A DNA stretch of 39,410 bases from Myxococcales bacterium. GTDB taxonomy: Bacteria > Myxococcota_A > Polyangia > Polyangiales > Polyangiaceae. Where the stretch lies: the NCBI GenBank assembly GCA_025355005.1, contig JANXLV010000277.1, forward strand, positions 1 to 39,410, written 5' to 3'. The notes beneath the pieces are model-generated. The model worked only from the letters and a program-made list of their open reading frames with translations. It did no database searches and had not been told where the DNA came from. Below are positions 16,084-25,059 of the stretch, piece after piece. Within the stretch, counting starts at the first letter, position 1. Every line of letters begins with the position of its first letter. Both the position numbers and the translations under genes were made by a program.

Positions 16084-16231
16084 TTCGCCCGGGTGCGCCG
16101 TTCTTGCCCGCGACCGTGTGGCAGGAGTTGCAGTCGCCGGAGGTCACGGTCCCGACCATCGCGCGGGTCGCGGCGCCATTGCTGAGCGAGGCCTTGAAGG
16201 GGGCCTTGAATGGCGGCCCGCCGGGCTTGGG
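16070..16231 (-). pseudogene. 3' remnant of a secreted CxxCH (cytochrome c-type) gene
   Basis: The minus-strand frame ending at TAG 16070-16072 reads PPFKAPFKAS, then TRAMVGTVTSGDCNSCHT and GKNGAPGRILAP. The GDCNSCHT...GAPGRI ending is, as I recall it, a typical C-terminus of small secreted CxxCH proteins in myxobacteria, comparable to the second half of the 13306-13869 protein. No signal peptide or first haem motif precedes it, and the frame continues upstream only as nonsense overlapping ftsQ. I therefore call a degraded gene, not a short functional one. A local PFKA-PFKA duplication (GGCCTTGAA twice on the plus strand) adds to the impression of decay. Confidence 0.6.
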
Positions 16232-16328
16232 CCCGCACTGTTGACGACGCCGTTTTGGGTCGCTGCGCCAGGTGTGCAACACCGGAAACGCGTGGTCAGC
16301 AGACTGACCATCCTTCGCACGAGCTTCG

Positions 16329-17285
16329 TCAGCGCATTCGAACGACGACGCGCTCCGGGTGCGCTTCGTTGTCGAGGTACAGGGTGTCGGGCTTCTGCCC
16401 GCGTCGATCCAGCTCGCCGAAGATGCGCACGGCCTGATCGAGCTTGCGCTTGAACGGAGGGTGACCAAGCGCCAGCACTGTTCCACTCTTGCCGACAACG
16501 ACGGACATCGCGCCGTCCTTCTCGTAGTGGATCTCTTCGATGGGCGCGCGCTGGCCAAGGCCCGTGCGCTCGTAGCTCTCCGCGAAGTCCAGGCCGGCCT
16601 TCACCATCTTCGCGGCTCCATCGCGGTCGTCCAGGAGCGTCTGCGTGGAGATCCCCGTGATGATCGGGAAGTCCGCTGGGTCCCGCGCCTCCAGCGATTT
16701 GATGGGCTGACCATCGCGCGTGTAGAGGTACGTGTCGCCAGATGCGACGAGCGCCGCGGGCTCCTTCTCCACCACGGCGACGGTGATCTTTCCGGGGAGC
16801 TTCTTCTCCACCGTGGCGTCCTTCACCCACGGATCGCCCAGCACCCGGCTGCGCACGCGCCCGGTGTCCACGCCGAAGATGTTCACGCCCGTGGAGAGCT
16901 CCGCGACGTTCGTTACCTCCTCCGGACTACGGCGGTGAGTGCCGCTCACCGCGATCTCGGTGACCGCGAACCGCGGCGACGTCTTCACGTAACGGCGCGC
17001 ACCGAGCGCCATGCCGACGGAGAGAGACACGACGAGCAGGCCACCGAACGCGGACTTCGTGAACGCCAGCGCCTTTGCGCGCCGCTCCGGCGAGAAGAGC
17101 GGCTTCTTCGGCGTAGGCTCGAGAGACAACGGCAGCTGGGTCGCCGAATTGCGCGACCGTGGTGCGCGCGACGCCCGCGACGGCGGGACCTCGCGTGACG
17201 ACGGCGCGATGGACGGAATGCCGTCATCCTTCTTCCGGCGGTTCCGGCCGCTCTCCGGGGGGACGACGCTCATCGAGCGGTCCAT
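16329..17285 (-). CDS. ftsQ: Cell division protein FtsQ
   Basis: 318 residues. FtsQ is a bitopic inner-membrane divisome protein that links early and late division proteins through FtsB and FtsL. The sequence shows a basic, Pro/Ser/Arg-rich cytoplasmic tail of about 75 residues, one transmembrane helix (about 78-95, GGLLVVSLSVGMALGA), then a POTRA domain starting at FAVTEIAVSGTHRRSPEEV and a C-terminal FtsQ beta domain with DPWVKDATVEKKLPGKITVAVVEKEP. The cytoplasmic tail is longer than in E. coli. ATG 17285 is the natural start. It lies 62 bp downstream of murC; a T-rich stretch between them could carry a promoter element. Confidence 0.93.
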   Translation of the reverse strand: MDRSMSVVPPESGRNRRKKDDGIPSIAPSSREVPPSRASRAPRSRNSATQLPLSLEPTPKKPLFSPERRAKALAFTKSAFGGLLVVSLSVGMALGARRYVKTSPRFAVTEIAVSGTHRRSPEEVTNVAELSTGVNIFGVDTGRVRSRVLGDPWVKDATVEKKLPGKITVAVVEKEPAALVASGDTYLYTRDGQPIKSLEARDPADFPIITGISTQTLLDDRDGAAKMVKAGLDFAESYERTGLGQRAPIEEIHYEKDGAMSVVVGKSGTVLALGHPPFKRKLDQAVRIFGELDRRGQKPDTLYLDNEAHPERVVVRMR

Positions 17286-17302
17286 ATGACGGCAGGCACC
17301 TG

Positions 17303-17318
17303 CAAAAATACAAGAAAA
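17303..17318 (-). promoter_or_regulatory. AT-rich pocket before ftsQ
   Basis: On the minus strand this reads TTTTCTTGTATTTTTG, strikingly T-rich in otherwise G+C-rich DNA and only about 17 nt before the ftsQ start. A GC-rich partial hairpin (GCCGC/GCGGC) precedes it. It could be a -10-like element for ftsQ or the U-tract of a murC terminator. The two readings cannot be separated by eye. Confidence 0.3.
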
Positions 17319-17347
17319 CGGCGGTTTACAGGCGCCGCAGCGGCGGT

Positions 17348-18751
17348 TCAGGCCGGGTTTTCGAGCCTTCGACAGAGCTCACGGACCTGCGCGTTGATGT
17401 CACCGGCGCCGAGCGCGATGACGAGATCTCCCGGGCGCGCGATCTTCTCGAGCTCCTCCGCCACCTTGGTCTTGTCCTTCACGAACGACACGGCGTGATG
17501 CCCGTGATCGTGGATCGCCCGCGCGAGCGCCTCTCCCGACGCCCCCTCGATGGCCTTCTCACCCGCGGCGTACACGTCCGTCACGATGAGCACGTCGGCC
17601 TTGTTGAAGGCGCGCGTGAACTCAGCGAAGAGCGACTGCGTGCGCGTGTAGCGATGCGGCTGGAACGCGACGACCACGCGGCGGTCGAACCCGCGCTGGG
17701 CCGCATCGAGCGTGGCCTCGATCTCTGCGGGGTGGTGGCCGTAGTCGTCGATGATGAGCACGTCGCCGGTGGCGCCGTCCTTCGTGAGCTTTGGCTGGCC
17801 CACCACGGTGAAGCGGCGCTGCACACCATGGAAGCTGGCGATGGCCTCGCGCGTGACGTCCAGGGGGACGTCCAGCTCGTCTGCGACCGCGATCGCCGCG
17901 AGCGCGTTGAGCACGTTGTGCGCGCCGGGCATGCGCACCGTGAAGCGACCGAGGGCGGTGCCGCGACGATGCACGTTGAAGTGCGTCTCGAACCCGTCGA
18001 ACTCGGGCTTGGACGCGCGGAAATCGGCCTGGCGCGAGACGCCATAGGTCACGTGCCGCCGCTCCACCTTCGGGATGATCTCCTGCACGTGCGGGTGATC
18101 CATGCACATGACGAGGAGCCCGTAGAACGGGACCTTGTTCGCGAACTCCCGGAACGCCTCCTTCACCTTCTCGTGCGTGCCGTAGAAGTCCAGGTGCTCG
18201 GCGTCGATGTTGGTGATGACGCCGATGGTGGGGGTGAATTTCAAAAATGAGCCGTCGCTCTCGTCGGCCTCTGCCACGAAGAGATCGCCCTCGCCCAGGC
18301 GTGCGTTGGAGCCCAGCGCGTTGACCTTGCCGCCGACGACGACCGTGGGATCCAGACCCGCCGCGCGCAGCACCGTGGCGACAAGCGACGTGGTCGTGGT
18401 CTTGCCGTGCGAGCCCGCGATGGTCACGGCGTACTTCGTACGCATGAGCTCCGCGAGCATGTCCGCGCGCGAGATGATCGGGATCTCCAGCGCGCGTGCG
18501 CGGACGATCTCCGGGTTGTCCTTGGCGATGGCGGATGAGTAGACCACCACGTCCGCGTTCGTGACGTTCTCGGCGCGGTGACCCAGATGCACGGTGACGC
18601 CCATGGTCTCCAGGCGCTTCGTGATGTCGTTCGGCTTCATGTCGGAGCCGGAGACGTCGAACTTCTGGACACGGAGGATCTCCGCGAGACCGCTCATACC
18701 GATGCCACCGATACCGACAAAATGCACGTGCCTGACGCGACCGCGGAACAT
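17348..18751 (-). CDS. murC: UDP-N-acetylmuramate--L-alanine ligase MurC
   Basis: 467 residues. MurC adds L-Ala to UDP-MurNAc using ATP, the first cytoplasmic peptide step of peptidoglycan synthesis. Motifs in order: GIGGIGMSG (13-21) of the UDP-substrate Rossmann domain, the ATP loop AGSHGKTTT (112-120), EADESDGSF, the NIDAEHLDFYG region, and HNVLNALAA with DDYGHHPAEI, which are hallmarks of MurC. ATG 18751 fits family length; the much longer open frame upstream is antisense to the kinase gene. It is divergent from the kinase with 48 bp between starts, so murC has a promoter of its own and leads the murC-ftsQ(-ftsA) segment. murB and ddl do not follow it. Confidence 0.97.
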   Translation of the reverse strand: MFRGRVRHVHFVGIGGIGMSGLAEILRVQKFDVSGSDMKPNDITKRLETMGVTVHLGHRAENVTNADVVVYSSAIAKDNPEIVRARALEIPIISRADMLAELMRTKYAVTIAGSHGKTTTTSLVATVLRAAGLDPTVVVGGKVNALGSNARLGEGDLFVAEADESDGSFLKFTPTIGVITNIDAEHLDFYGTHEKVKEAFREFANKVPFYGLLVMCMDHPHVQEIIPKVERRHVTYGVSRQADFRASKPEFDGFETHFNVHRRGTALGRFTVRMPGAHNVLNALAAIAVADELDVPLDVTREAIASFHGVQRRFTVVGQPKLTKDGATGDVLIIDDYGHHPAEIEATLDAAQRGFDRRVVVAFQPHRYTRTQSLFAEFTRAFNKADVLIVTDVYAAGEKAIEGASGEALARAIHDHGHHAVSFVKDKTKVAEELEKIARPGDLVIALGAGDINAQVRELCRRLENPA

Positions 18752-18799
18752 GAACGCCCTCTTACCGCGAAACCGCCACTTCGGGTACTCTGGGATCCG

Positions 18800-21238
18800 A
18801 TGGCCTCCGATGTTGGACCGACCGACGCGACCGTCTTTGCAGACGACGCGCGAGAGCTGTCCGAACCCGTGGTACCCACGGTCGTCGCGGGTCGCTACGA
18901 GATCCTCGGCCTCCTCGGCATGGGCGGCATGGGCCGCGTCTACCGTGCGAAGGACCGCGAGCTGGGAGAGACCGTCGCGCTGAAAGTCCTGCACAAGGAC
19001 TTCGTCGGGTCCGACGAGATGATCGAGCGCTTCCGTCAGGAGGTGCGACTGGCCCGCAAGGTCACGCACCGCAACGTCGCACGCACCTTCGACATCGGCG
19101 AGCACGAGGGCGAGAAGTTCCTCACCATGGAGCTCGTCGCGGGGGAGGCCCTGTCCGCACGCCTGGAGCGCGGGCTTCTGGACACGCGCGAGGCGCTCGC
19201 GATCGCGTGTGACGTCGTCGCGGGAATGGCGGCGGCGCATGCGGTGGGTGTGGTGCATCGCGATCTGAAGCCAGACAACGTTCTGCTCGAGGCGCCCGGC
19301 AGCGGGAGCCTGGGCCGCGTGGTGATCACCGACTTCGGCATCGCACGCGGCGAGATGGGCGGCAGCGCTGCCAAGACCAGCGGTCGCACCGTCGGCACGC
19401 CCGCCTACATGGCGCCAGAGCAGATCGGCGGCCAGGTCGACATCGACGCGCGCGCGGACATCTACGCGTTCGGCGCGATGTTCTTCGAGATGCTCACGGG
19501 TGAGCGCGCGTGGCCCGGCACCTCCGCGCTCGCGGTCGCCGCGGCGCGCCTCGTACAGCCGCCGCCGGATCCGCGCGCGCACCAGCCCGGTCTTTCGCCC
19601 AGCATCGTCGCCATCGTGATGCGCTGCCTCGCGCGCGACCGCATCGATCGATTCGCCACCGACGCGGAGCTGCTCTCTGCGCTGCTTCTTGCGGACCCGT
19701 CGGGTGCAAAGACGCCTTCCGTCGCGCCGCGTGCGATGGCAGAGACGAAGAGCGGCGCACGCGAGCGGTCGATCGCCGTGATGCCGTTCCGCAACCTCGG
19801 CCCGGCAGAAGACGCGTATCTCTCGCTGGGGCTCACGGAGGATCTCGTGGACGTGCTGTCGACCGTGCGCGGTCTGCGCGTGCGTGGCCGCGGCTACGAC
19901 ATCGAGGAGGATCGCGACATCGTCGACACCGGCCGCCGGCTGGGCGTGGACGTGGTGGTGGACGGCTCCGTGCGACGCGCCGGGCAGACTCTGCGGGTCA
20001 GTGCGCGGCTCGTCGGCGTCGCGGACGGATTCCAGCTCTGGTCGTCGCGCTTCGACCGACCCGTGGGTGAGGCGTTTGCATTGAACGACGAGGTCGCGCA
20101 TGCGATAGCCGCCGCGCTGGCCGCAGAGCACGCCGTGGATGCTCGCTCGCAGCCCACCGATCCCGCCGCGGTGGACCTGTATTTCCGTGCAAAACACAGC
20201 GTCGGCCGCTTCTGGACGACGACGGGGCCCACGGAGGCGCGCGATCTGTTCGTCAAGGCGCTCGCGCTCGCACCGAACGATCCGACGATCCTTGCGGGCT
20301 ACGTGAGCTCGCAGGTCGGCAGGAACTTCTTCGCGCCACTCGACGGGAAAGAAGCCGCCTCGCTGGTCACCCGCGCTCTGCGTGCCGGCGAGCACCTGGC
20401 TGAGCCCTGGATCGCGCTCGCCGCGGTGCGCTTCAATCACACCGACGACCCCGCGGGCGCCATCCGCGCGCTCAAGCGTGCACTCGCGCTGTCACCAAGC
20501 AGCTCCGACGCGCACGATCTGACGGGCCGCATCTTGCTGGAGGCCGACCAGGTCGAGGACGGCGTCAAGCACCTGGGGCGCGCGCTCTGGACGGACCCGC
20601 ACCAGCGCTGGGCCCGCGTCGATCTGATTCGCGCCGCCGCGTTGCAAGGTGACTGGCCGCGCGCGCGGGAGCTCGCCGTCGGCGGTCCCGGCCCCGAGTG
20701 GTACGGCCACCGCTCGGTGCACGAGGCGCGTCTCTGGTCGTGGCCCGGCGCGCCGTTGATCGACGAGCCGCCGGTCCCGAAGGAGGCAGACTACCGCTTC
20801 GGCACGCTGATCGAGCTCTTCAGAGGCGCGCGCGCCGGCCGCTCGTGGGTCACCACGTCACGCGCGCCTGGGATGACGCATCGACCGGCCGACGTCATCG
20901 GCTCGATCCGCGCCGCGACGGCGAGCATCATGGGCGTCGCGCCGCCGCGCAGCCGTTCGCGGCGGTTCTTCACGCAGCTGATGGCCGAGCTTGCGGCGAT
21001 CACCGGGCATGAAGACGTGGCTCTAGAGTTCGTGGAAGAGGCCGTGAACGAAGGCCTGCTCGACCTGGCGTGGCTGAACCGGGTGCCGCTCCTCGAACCG
21101 CTGCGCGGCAACGCCAGGTTCGAAGCGCTCCGCCAGCGCGTTGCCAAGCGCGCCGAGGAGGTCATCGTCGCATGGCAGGGACCCGCGGAGACGATCGCCG
21201 ACGCGCTCGCGAGCCTCGAGCCGTCCGCAACGCCCTGA
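18800..21238 (+). CDS. Ser/Thr protein kinase with TolB-like and TPR domains
   Basis: 812 residues. The Hanks-type kinase domain covers about residues 33-300: the Gly-rich loop LLGMGGMGRVY, VALK with Lys62, catalytic loop HRDLKPDN (153-160), DFG (178-180) and GTPAYMAPEQ (199-208), all intact, so it should be active. Residues about 322-445 (RSIAVMPFRNLG, LGLTEDLVDVL, GVDVVVDGSVRR) match the TolB-N-like domain often linked to TPRs in such kinases and adenylate cyclases. The rest is helical TPR-like repeats. No transmembrane segment is evident, so it is probably cytoplasmic, with the C-terminus for protein binding. ATG 18800 is chosen because the upstream frame overlaps murC. It converges on murG (6 bp). 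A role in controlling the flanking cell wall genes or enzymes is possible but unproven. Confidence 0.93.
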   Translation: MASDVGPTDATVFADDARELSEPVVPTVVAGRYEILGLLGMGGMGRVYRAKDRELGETVALKVLHKDFVGSDEMIERFRQEVRLARKVTHRNVARTFDIGEHEGEKFLTMELVAGEALSARLERGLLDTREALAIACDVVAGMAAAHAVGVVHRDLKPDNVLLEAPGSGSLGRVVITDFGIARGEMGGSAAKTSGRTVGTPAYMAPEQIGGQVDIDARADIYAFGAMFFEMLTGERAWPGTSALAVAAARLVQPPPDPRAHQPGLSPSIVAIVMRCLARDRIDRFATDAELLSALLLADPSGAKTPSVAPRAMAETKSGARERSIAVMPFRNLGPAEDAYLSLGLTEDLVDVLSTVRGLRVRGRGYDIEEDRDIVDTGRRLGVDVVVDGSVRRAGQTLRVSARLVGVADGFQLWSSRFDRPVGEAFALNDEVAHAIAAALAAEHAVDARSQPTDPAAVDLYFRAKHSVGRFWTTTGPTEARDLFVKALALAPNDPTILAGYVSSQVGRNFFAPLDGKEAASLVTRALRAGEHLAEPWIALAAVRFNHTDDPAGAIRALKRALALSPSSSDAHDLTGRILLEADQVEDGVKHLGRALWTDPHQRWARVDLIRAAALQGDWPRARELAVGGPGPEWYGHRSVHEARLWSWPGAPLIDEPPVPKEADYRFGTLIELFRGARAGRSWVTTSRAPGMTHRPADVIGSIRAATASIMGVAPPRSRSRRFFTQLMAELAAITGHEDVALEFVEEAVNEGLLDLAWLNRVPLLEPLRGNARFEALRQRVAKRAEEVIVAWQGPAETIADALASLEPSATP

Positions 21239-21244
21239 CGCGCG

Positions 21245-22357
21245 TCACGCTTCAAGCGGGATGGGCGGGATGCCGGCGAGCTCGAGAAGGTCACGTGCGA
21301 TCGTGGTCGCGGCCTCCGGCTTCCCGAAGAGCCGTGCCTTCGTGGCCATCGTGCGCCGCACCTCCGCGTCGCCCAGCAGACGTAGAAGCTCGCTCGTGAT
21401 GCGCATATCGTCTGCCGCCTCTTGCCGGAGCCACACGGCGCCGCCCTGGTCGGCGACGGCGCGTGCGTTCGTTGCCTGATGGTCGTCCGCGGCGTGCGGA
21501 AACGGAATGAGCACGCTCGCGCGGCCCACGGCACAGATCTCCGACACGCTGCCTGCGCCTGCGCGCGACACGACCACGTCGGCACGCGAAAGCTCGGCGG
21601 GTACGTCGTCGATGAACGGCACCACCGTCACGTTTTTCACCGACGCGTGCGCGTACGCTTCCTCCGTGCGCTGCACTTCATCCTTGCCGGTCTGGTGCAA
21701 GATGGTGAGGTGCGGGTGCGCCGTCATCAGCCGCGACGCAGCGACCGGGATGCGATCGTTGATCGCACGCGCGCCCAGGCTACCGCCAAGCACGAGAAGA
21801 TGAAGCGACGCGCCGGGCTCGTACGGCGAGGCTTGAAATCCCCTGCGGAGGGGCACACCGAACGTGCGCACCTTCTCCGTCGCGAAGTCCTTCGCCACGG
21901 TCGGGAACGCAATGTACGCGCGCGCAGAGAACGGGGAGAGCCAGCGATTCGCCAGACCGGTCACGCTGTTCGGCTCCAGCACGGCGACGGGAATGCGGAG
22001 CAGAGCCGCGGCGAGCGACACGGGACCCGCCGCATACCCGCCCACGGAGAGGACGGCGCGGGGCCTTCGCCTCCGCAAGAGCGAGAGCGACGCCGCCGAC
22101 GCGCGGGCCGCCGCAAGGAGGCCCTTCGTCACCCGGATGGCTCCCCCGCCCTTCAGCGGAAGCACGTCGAGGAGCTCCAGTGCGTAGCCGCGTTCGGGGA
22201 CCAGCTTGGACTCCAGTCCGCGCGCTGTCCCCACGAAGACCACCTCGACGTCCGCGAGCGCGCGCACGGCCTCCGCCACCGCGAGGCCCGGGAACACGTG
22301 GCCGCCTGTGCCCCCGCCCGCGATGAACAGGACCGGTCTCACGCGCTCACCGCTCAC
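21245..22357 (-). CDS. murG: Lipid II synthase MurG
   Basis: 370 residues. MurG is the membrane-associated GT-B glycosyltransferase that transfers GlcNAc from UDP-GlcNAc to lipid I, making lipid II on the inner leaflet. The N-terminal GGGTGGHVFP (14-23), SVGGYAAGP, the acceptor-site EPNSVTGLANR, LVLGGSLGARAIN, and the C-domain donor motif SRAGAGSVSEI with PFPHAADDHQ and NA are all present. The GTG at 22357 overlaps the ftsW stop (GTGA). A second GTG five codons on is also possible. It ends the ftsI-side block of the cluster and converges on the kinase. Confidence 0.97.
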   Translation of the reverse strand: MSGERVRPVLFIAGGGTGGHVFPGLAVAEAVRALADVEVVFVGTARGLESKLVPERGYALELLDVLPLKGGGAIRVTKGLLAAARASAASLSLLRRRRPRAVLSVGGYAAGPVSLAAALLRIPVAVLEPNSVTGLANRWLSPFSARAYIAFPTVAKDFATEKVRTFGVPLRRGFQASPYEPGASLHLLVLGGSLGARAINDRIPVAASRLMTAHPHLTILHQTGKDEVQRTEEAYAHASVKNVTVVPFIDDVPAELSRADVVVSRAGAGSVSEICAVGRASVLIPFPHAADDHQATNARAVADQGGAVWLRQEAADDMRITSELLRLLGDAEVRRTMATKARLFGKPEAATTIARDLLELAGIPPIPLEA

Positions 22358-23667
22358 GACGTGGCGGGCTCGCTCGTGCCGACATCGGCGATCTGCGCAT
22401 CCCCGAACACGTCGCCCATCGCCGGATCTTCCTCGGCCTCCGGCGCCGCGTTCTCTGCCTTCTGCGACGGGTCCGCCTTCTCCTCCTCGTAGTCGCCCTT
22501 CTGCTGCGCGTGGCGCGAGATGTTGAGGAGGATGCCCGCGGCCGCCGCGTTCACGAGGAGCGACGAGCCGCCGAACGAGATGAACGGAAGCGTCAGGCCC
22601 TTCGTCGGGAAGATCGAGAGCGCGACGCAGAGGTTCACGAGCGCCTGCACGCCGAACATGGTCGAGATTCCGAAGGCGAGATAGCTGCCGTAGTCATCTG
22701 GCGCACGGAGGGCCGTTCGCACGCCGCGCGCGACCAGCGCAAGGAACGCGAGGCACAGGCAGAGGATGCCAACGAAGCCGAACTCCTCGCCGATGATCGC
22801 GGCGATGAAGTCCGTGTGCGCCTCGGGCAGGTAGAGCGTCTGAAGACCGCGGCCAAGGCCAAGGCCCCACGGCCCGCCAGAGCCAAAGCTCATGACGGCC
22901 TGGAATGGCTGGTATGCGAGGTCCTGCTTGTGTGCCTCCATGTCCATCCACGCGAGATAGCGCTCGTAGCGGTACGCCTTGAAGCGAACGGCAGCGACGG
23001 CGAGCGGCACGCCGATCATGAACGCGCCCATGATGTAGCCGACGCGCGCGCCTGCAACGAACAAGAGCGTGAATGTCAGCAGCAAGAGCACGACGGCGCT
23101 GCCGAAGTCCGGCTGCTTCATGCAGAGCAGCATGTAGAGGCCGGCGACGATCATGTGCGGCAGGAACCCGACCGCGAAACTCTTCACCTTCTCGGCCTTC
23201 TTGCTGAGCGAGTACGCGAGCCACGTGACGAGGGAGAGCTTTGCCATCTCTGCGGGCTGGATGTGGACGGGTCCGACCGACAGCCAGCGCGCCGCGCCGC
23301 CACCCGAGTGACCGAAGCCCACGACGCACATGAGCAAGAGGATGCCGACGCCCACGAGCACCGGATAGGTGAGCTTGTAGAGGCGGTGGTAGTCGACGTG
23401 CGAGATGCCGAACATCAGCACGAGCGCAGCCACGGCGTACGCAGCCTGGCGCTTCAGGAAGAACTGCGGATCGTGGAACTGCGTCGTGGCGTACACCTGC
23501 GACGCGCTGTAGACCGCGACCACGCCGAATCCGATCAGCGCGACGAGCAGCGCGCCCAGGACCACGTCGACCGGGTTCTTGTCCGCGGCTGCGTTGGGCT
23601 TTGCGTCGAGCGGCGCGGGCGCGACGATCTCGGGGACGTTCACCTTGCGGACGTTGCGAAGCATCAT
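22354..23667 (-). CDS. ftsW: Peptidoglycan glycosyltransferase FtsW (SEDS family)
   Basis: 437 residues. A SEDS protein that polymerises lipid II at the septum together with FtsI. Multiple transmembrane helices start at about residue 34 (VDVVLGALLVALIGFGVVAVY). SEDS signatures include GGAARWLSVGP, HIQPAEMAKLS, KQPDFGSAVV, GLGLGRGLQ, LPEAHTDFIAAIIGEEFGFVG and LPFISFGGSSLLVN. A charged cytoplasmic tail of about 50 residues rich in Glu and Pro follows the last helix. The first of two consecutive ATGs (23667) overlaps the murD stop (ATGA), so the pair is translationally coupled. Confidence 0.97.
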   Translation of the reverse strand: MMLRNVRKVNVPEIVAPAPLDAKPNAAADKNPVDVVLGALLVALIGFGVVAVYSASQVYATTQFHDPQFFLKRQAAYAVAALVLMFGISHVDYHRLYKLTYPVLVGVGILLLMCVVGFGHSGGGAARWLSVGPVHIQPAEMAKLSLVTWLAYSLSKKAEKVKSFAVGFLPHMIVAGLYMLLCMKQPDFGSAVVLLLLTFTLLFVAGARVGYIMGAFMIGVPLAVAAVRFKAYRYERYLAWMDMEAHKQDLAYQPFQAVMSFGSGGPWGLGLGRGLQTLYLPEAHTDFIAAIIGEEFGFVGILCLCLAFLALVARGVRTALRAPDDYGSYLAFGISTMFGVQALVNLCVALSIFPTKGLTLPFISFGGSSLLVNAAAAGILLNISRHAQQKGDYEEEKADPSQKAENAAPEAEEDPAMGDVFGDAQIADVGTSEPATS

Positions 23668-25055
23668 CGGTTCTTCTCCGTCACCTTGCTCGCGCCGGCG
23701 GTCTCGGCCAGCGAGCACAGCTTCTTCACCGCGAGGACGAACACGTCGCCGCGGTGCTTGTAGTCCTTGAACATGTCGAAGCTCGCGCATGCGGGCGAGA
23801 GCAAGACCGCGTCGCCTTCGTGGGCGAGCTCCGCGGCGGCCGTGACTGCGTCATCCATGGTCTTCGCAGAGACCACCGGCAGGCCCGGGACCTTTGCATG
23901 GAGCTCGCTCTCTATGAGCGGCGCGGCCTCGCCGATGACGACCACGCCGCGACCCTTGTTTTTCAGGGCCTCCGCGAGGTCGGCATATCCGCCGCCCTTG
24001 TCCTTGCCGCCCGCGATGAGCACGCACCGCGGCTCCGCGAGGCCCGCGAGCGCGGTCACCACGGCGCCGACGTTCGTGCCCTTGGAGTCGTCGTAGTAGC
24101 GGACGCCGGAGATGGTCTCCACGAACGCCATGCGGTGCGGAAGCCCCTGGAAGGTGCGGAGCGTCTGACGAATGCTCTCCTCCGGCAGAGCAAACGGCGC
24201 GACCGCCGCGAGCGCCGCAGCAACGTTGAGCGCGTTGTGGCCACCCGACAGCCGGATCTCCTTCGTGCGCACCGTGAGCCCGCGCCGCGTGTCCGTGATC
24301 TGGTCCTTCGCGACCACGACGTCCGCGCCGGCGCCGCCGAAGGTGACCAGGACGCCCTTGCCGCGCGATGCCTGCATTCTACACACATCGTCGCCTGCGG
24401 GGACCACGGCGACGTCATCCGCGTCCTGACGCACGAACGCGTTGCCCTTCGCGGCGGCGTACGCGGCCATGTCCGGATAGCGATCCAGATGGTCCGCCGT
24501 CACGTTGAGCAGCACGCTCACCTTCGGCTTCACGGTCTGCAGGCGCTCCAGCTGGAAGCTCGAGACCTCGAGGACGATCACGTCGAACTTCTTGTCCGCG
24601 TGCGACGCGAGCGGCTCGCCGAGGTTGCCACCCGCAAACACCTTCTTGCCTGCGCCGAGAAGCAGTTCGGCGACGAGCGACGTGACGGTGCTCTTCCCGT
24701 TCGTGCCGCCGATGGCGACGATGGGCGCTGGGTGCGTGAGCAGCGACGTGGCGAGCTCGATCTCCGAGATCACCGGAACGCCCTTTTTCTCCGCGGATTC
24801 CAGCTCCGCGAAGGACGGCACGCCCGGCGAGATCACGATCAGGTCTGCCTGCGAGAGCCCCGCGTCTGCGTGCCCGCCGAGCGCCAGACGGATACCGTCG
24901 GGCTCGAGCGCCAGTAGCTCGGGGGATGCTTTTTCACGCGTCTTCTCGTCCGTGCCGGTGACCGTCGCACCACGCGCTGCGCAGAGCCGGGCGGCGGCGA
25001 TCCCGCTCGCTCCGAGCCCAACGACGACGACCTTCTTTCCGCGGAGGTCTCTCAT
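23664..25055 (-). CDS. murD: UDP-MurNAc-L-alanine--D-glutamate ligase MurD
   Basis: 463 residues. MurD adds D-Glu to UDP-MurNAc-L-Ala with ATP. The N-terminal Rossmann motif VVVGLGASGIAAARL, the ATP loop GGTNGKSTVTS (116-126), LEVSSFQLE, NVTADHLDRY with a downstream Lys in AAAKGNAF (the usual carbamylated position), HNALNVAAALA, and DDSKGTN with SPACASFDMFKDYKHRG identify it. ATG 25055 is 4 bp after the mraY stop. Confidence 0.97.
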   Translation of the reverse strand: MRDLRGKKVVVVGLGASGIAAARLCAARGATVTGTDEKTREKASPELLALEPDGIRLALGGHADAGLSQADLIVISPGVPSFAELESAEKKGVPVISEIELATSLLTHPAPIVAIGGTNGKSTVTSLVAELLLGAGKKVFAGGNLGEPLASHADKKFDVIVLEVSSFQLERLQTVKPKVSVLLNVTADHLDRYPDMAAYAAAKGNAFVRQDADDVAVVPAGDDVCRMQASRGKGVLVTFGGAGADVVVAKDQITDTRRGLTVRTKEIRLSGGHNALNVAAALAAVAPFALPEESIRQTLRTFQGLPHRMAFVETISGVRYYDDSKGTNVGAVVTALAGLAEPRCVLIAGGKDKGGGYADLAEALKNKGRGVVVIGEAAPLIESELHAKVPGLPVVSAKTMDDAVTAAAELAHEGDAVLLSPACASFDMFKDYKHRGDVFVLAVKKLCSLAETAGASKVTEKNR

Positions 25056-25059
25056 CGGT

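Noticed and set aside
18752..20440. Long N-terminal extension of the murC frame
   Set aside because: It is antisense to the kinase domain and composed of low-information residues; MurC homologues start at MFRG.
22510..23763. 417-codon plus-strand frame opposite ftsW
   Set aside because: Antisense to the transmembrane helices of ftsW; strongly biased composition and no start signal.
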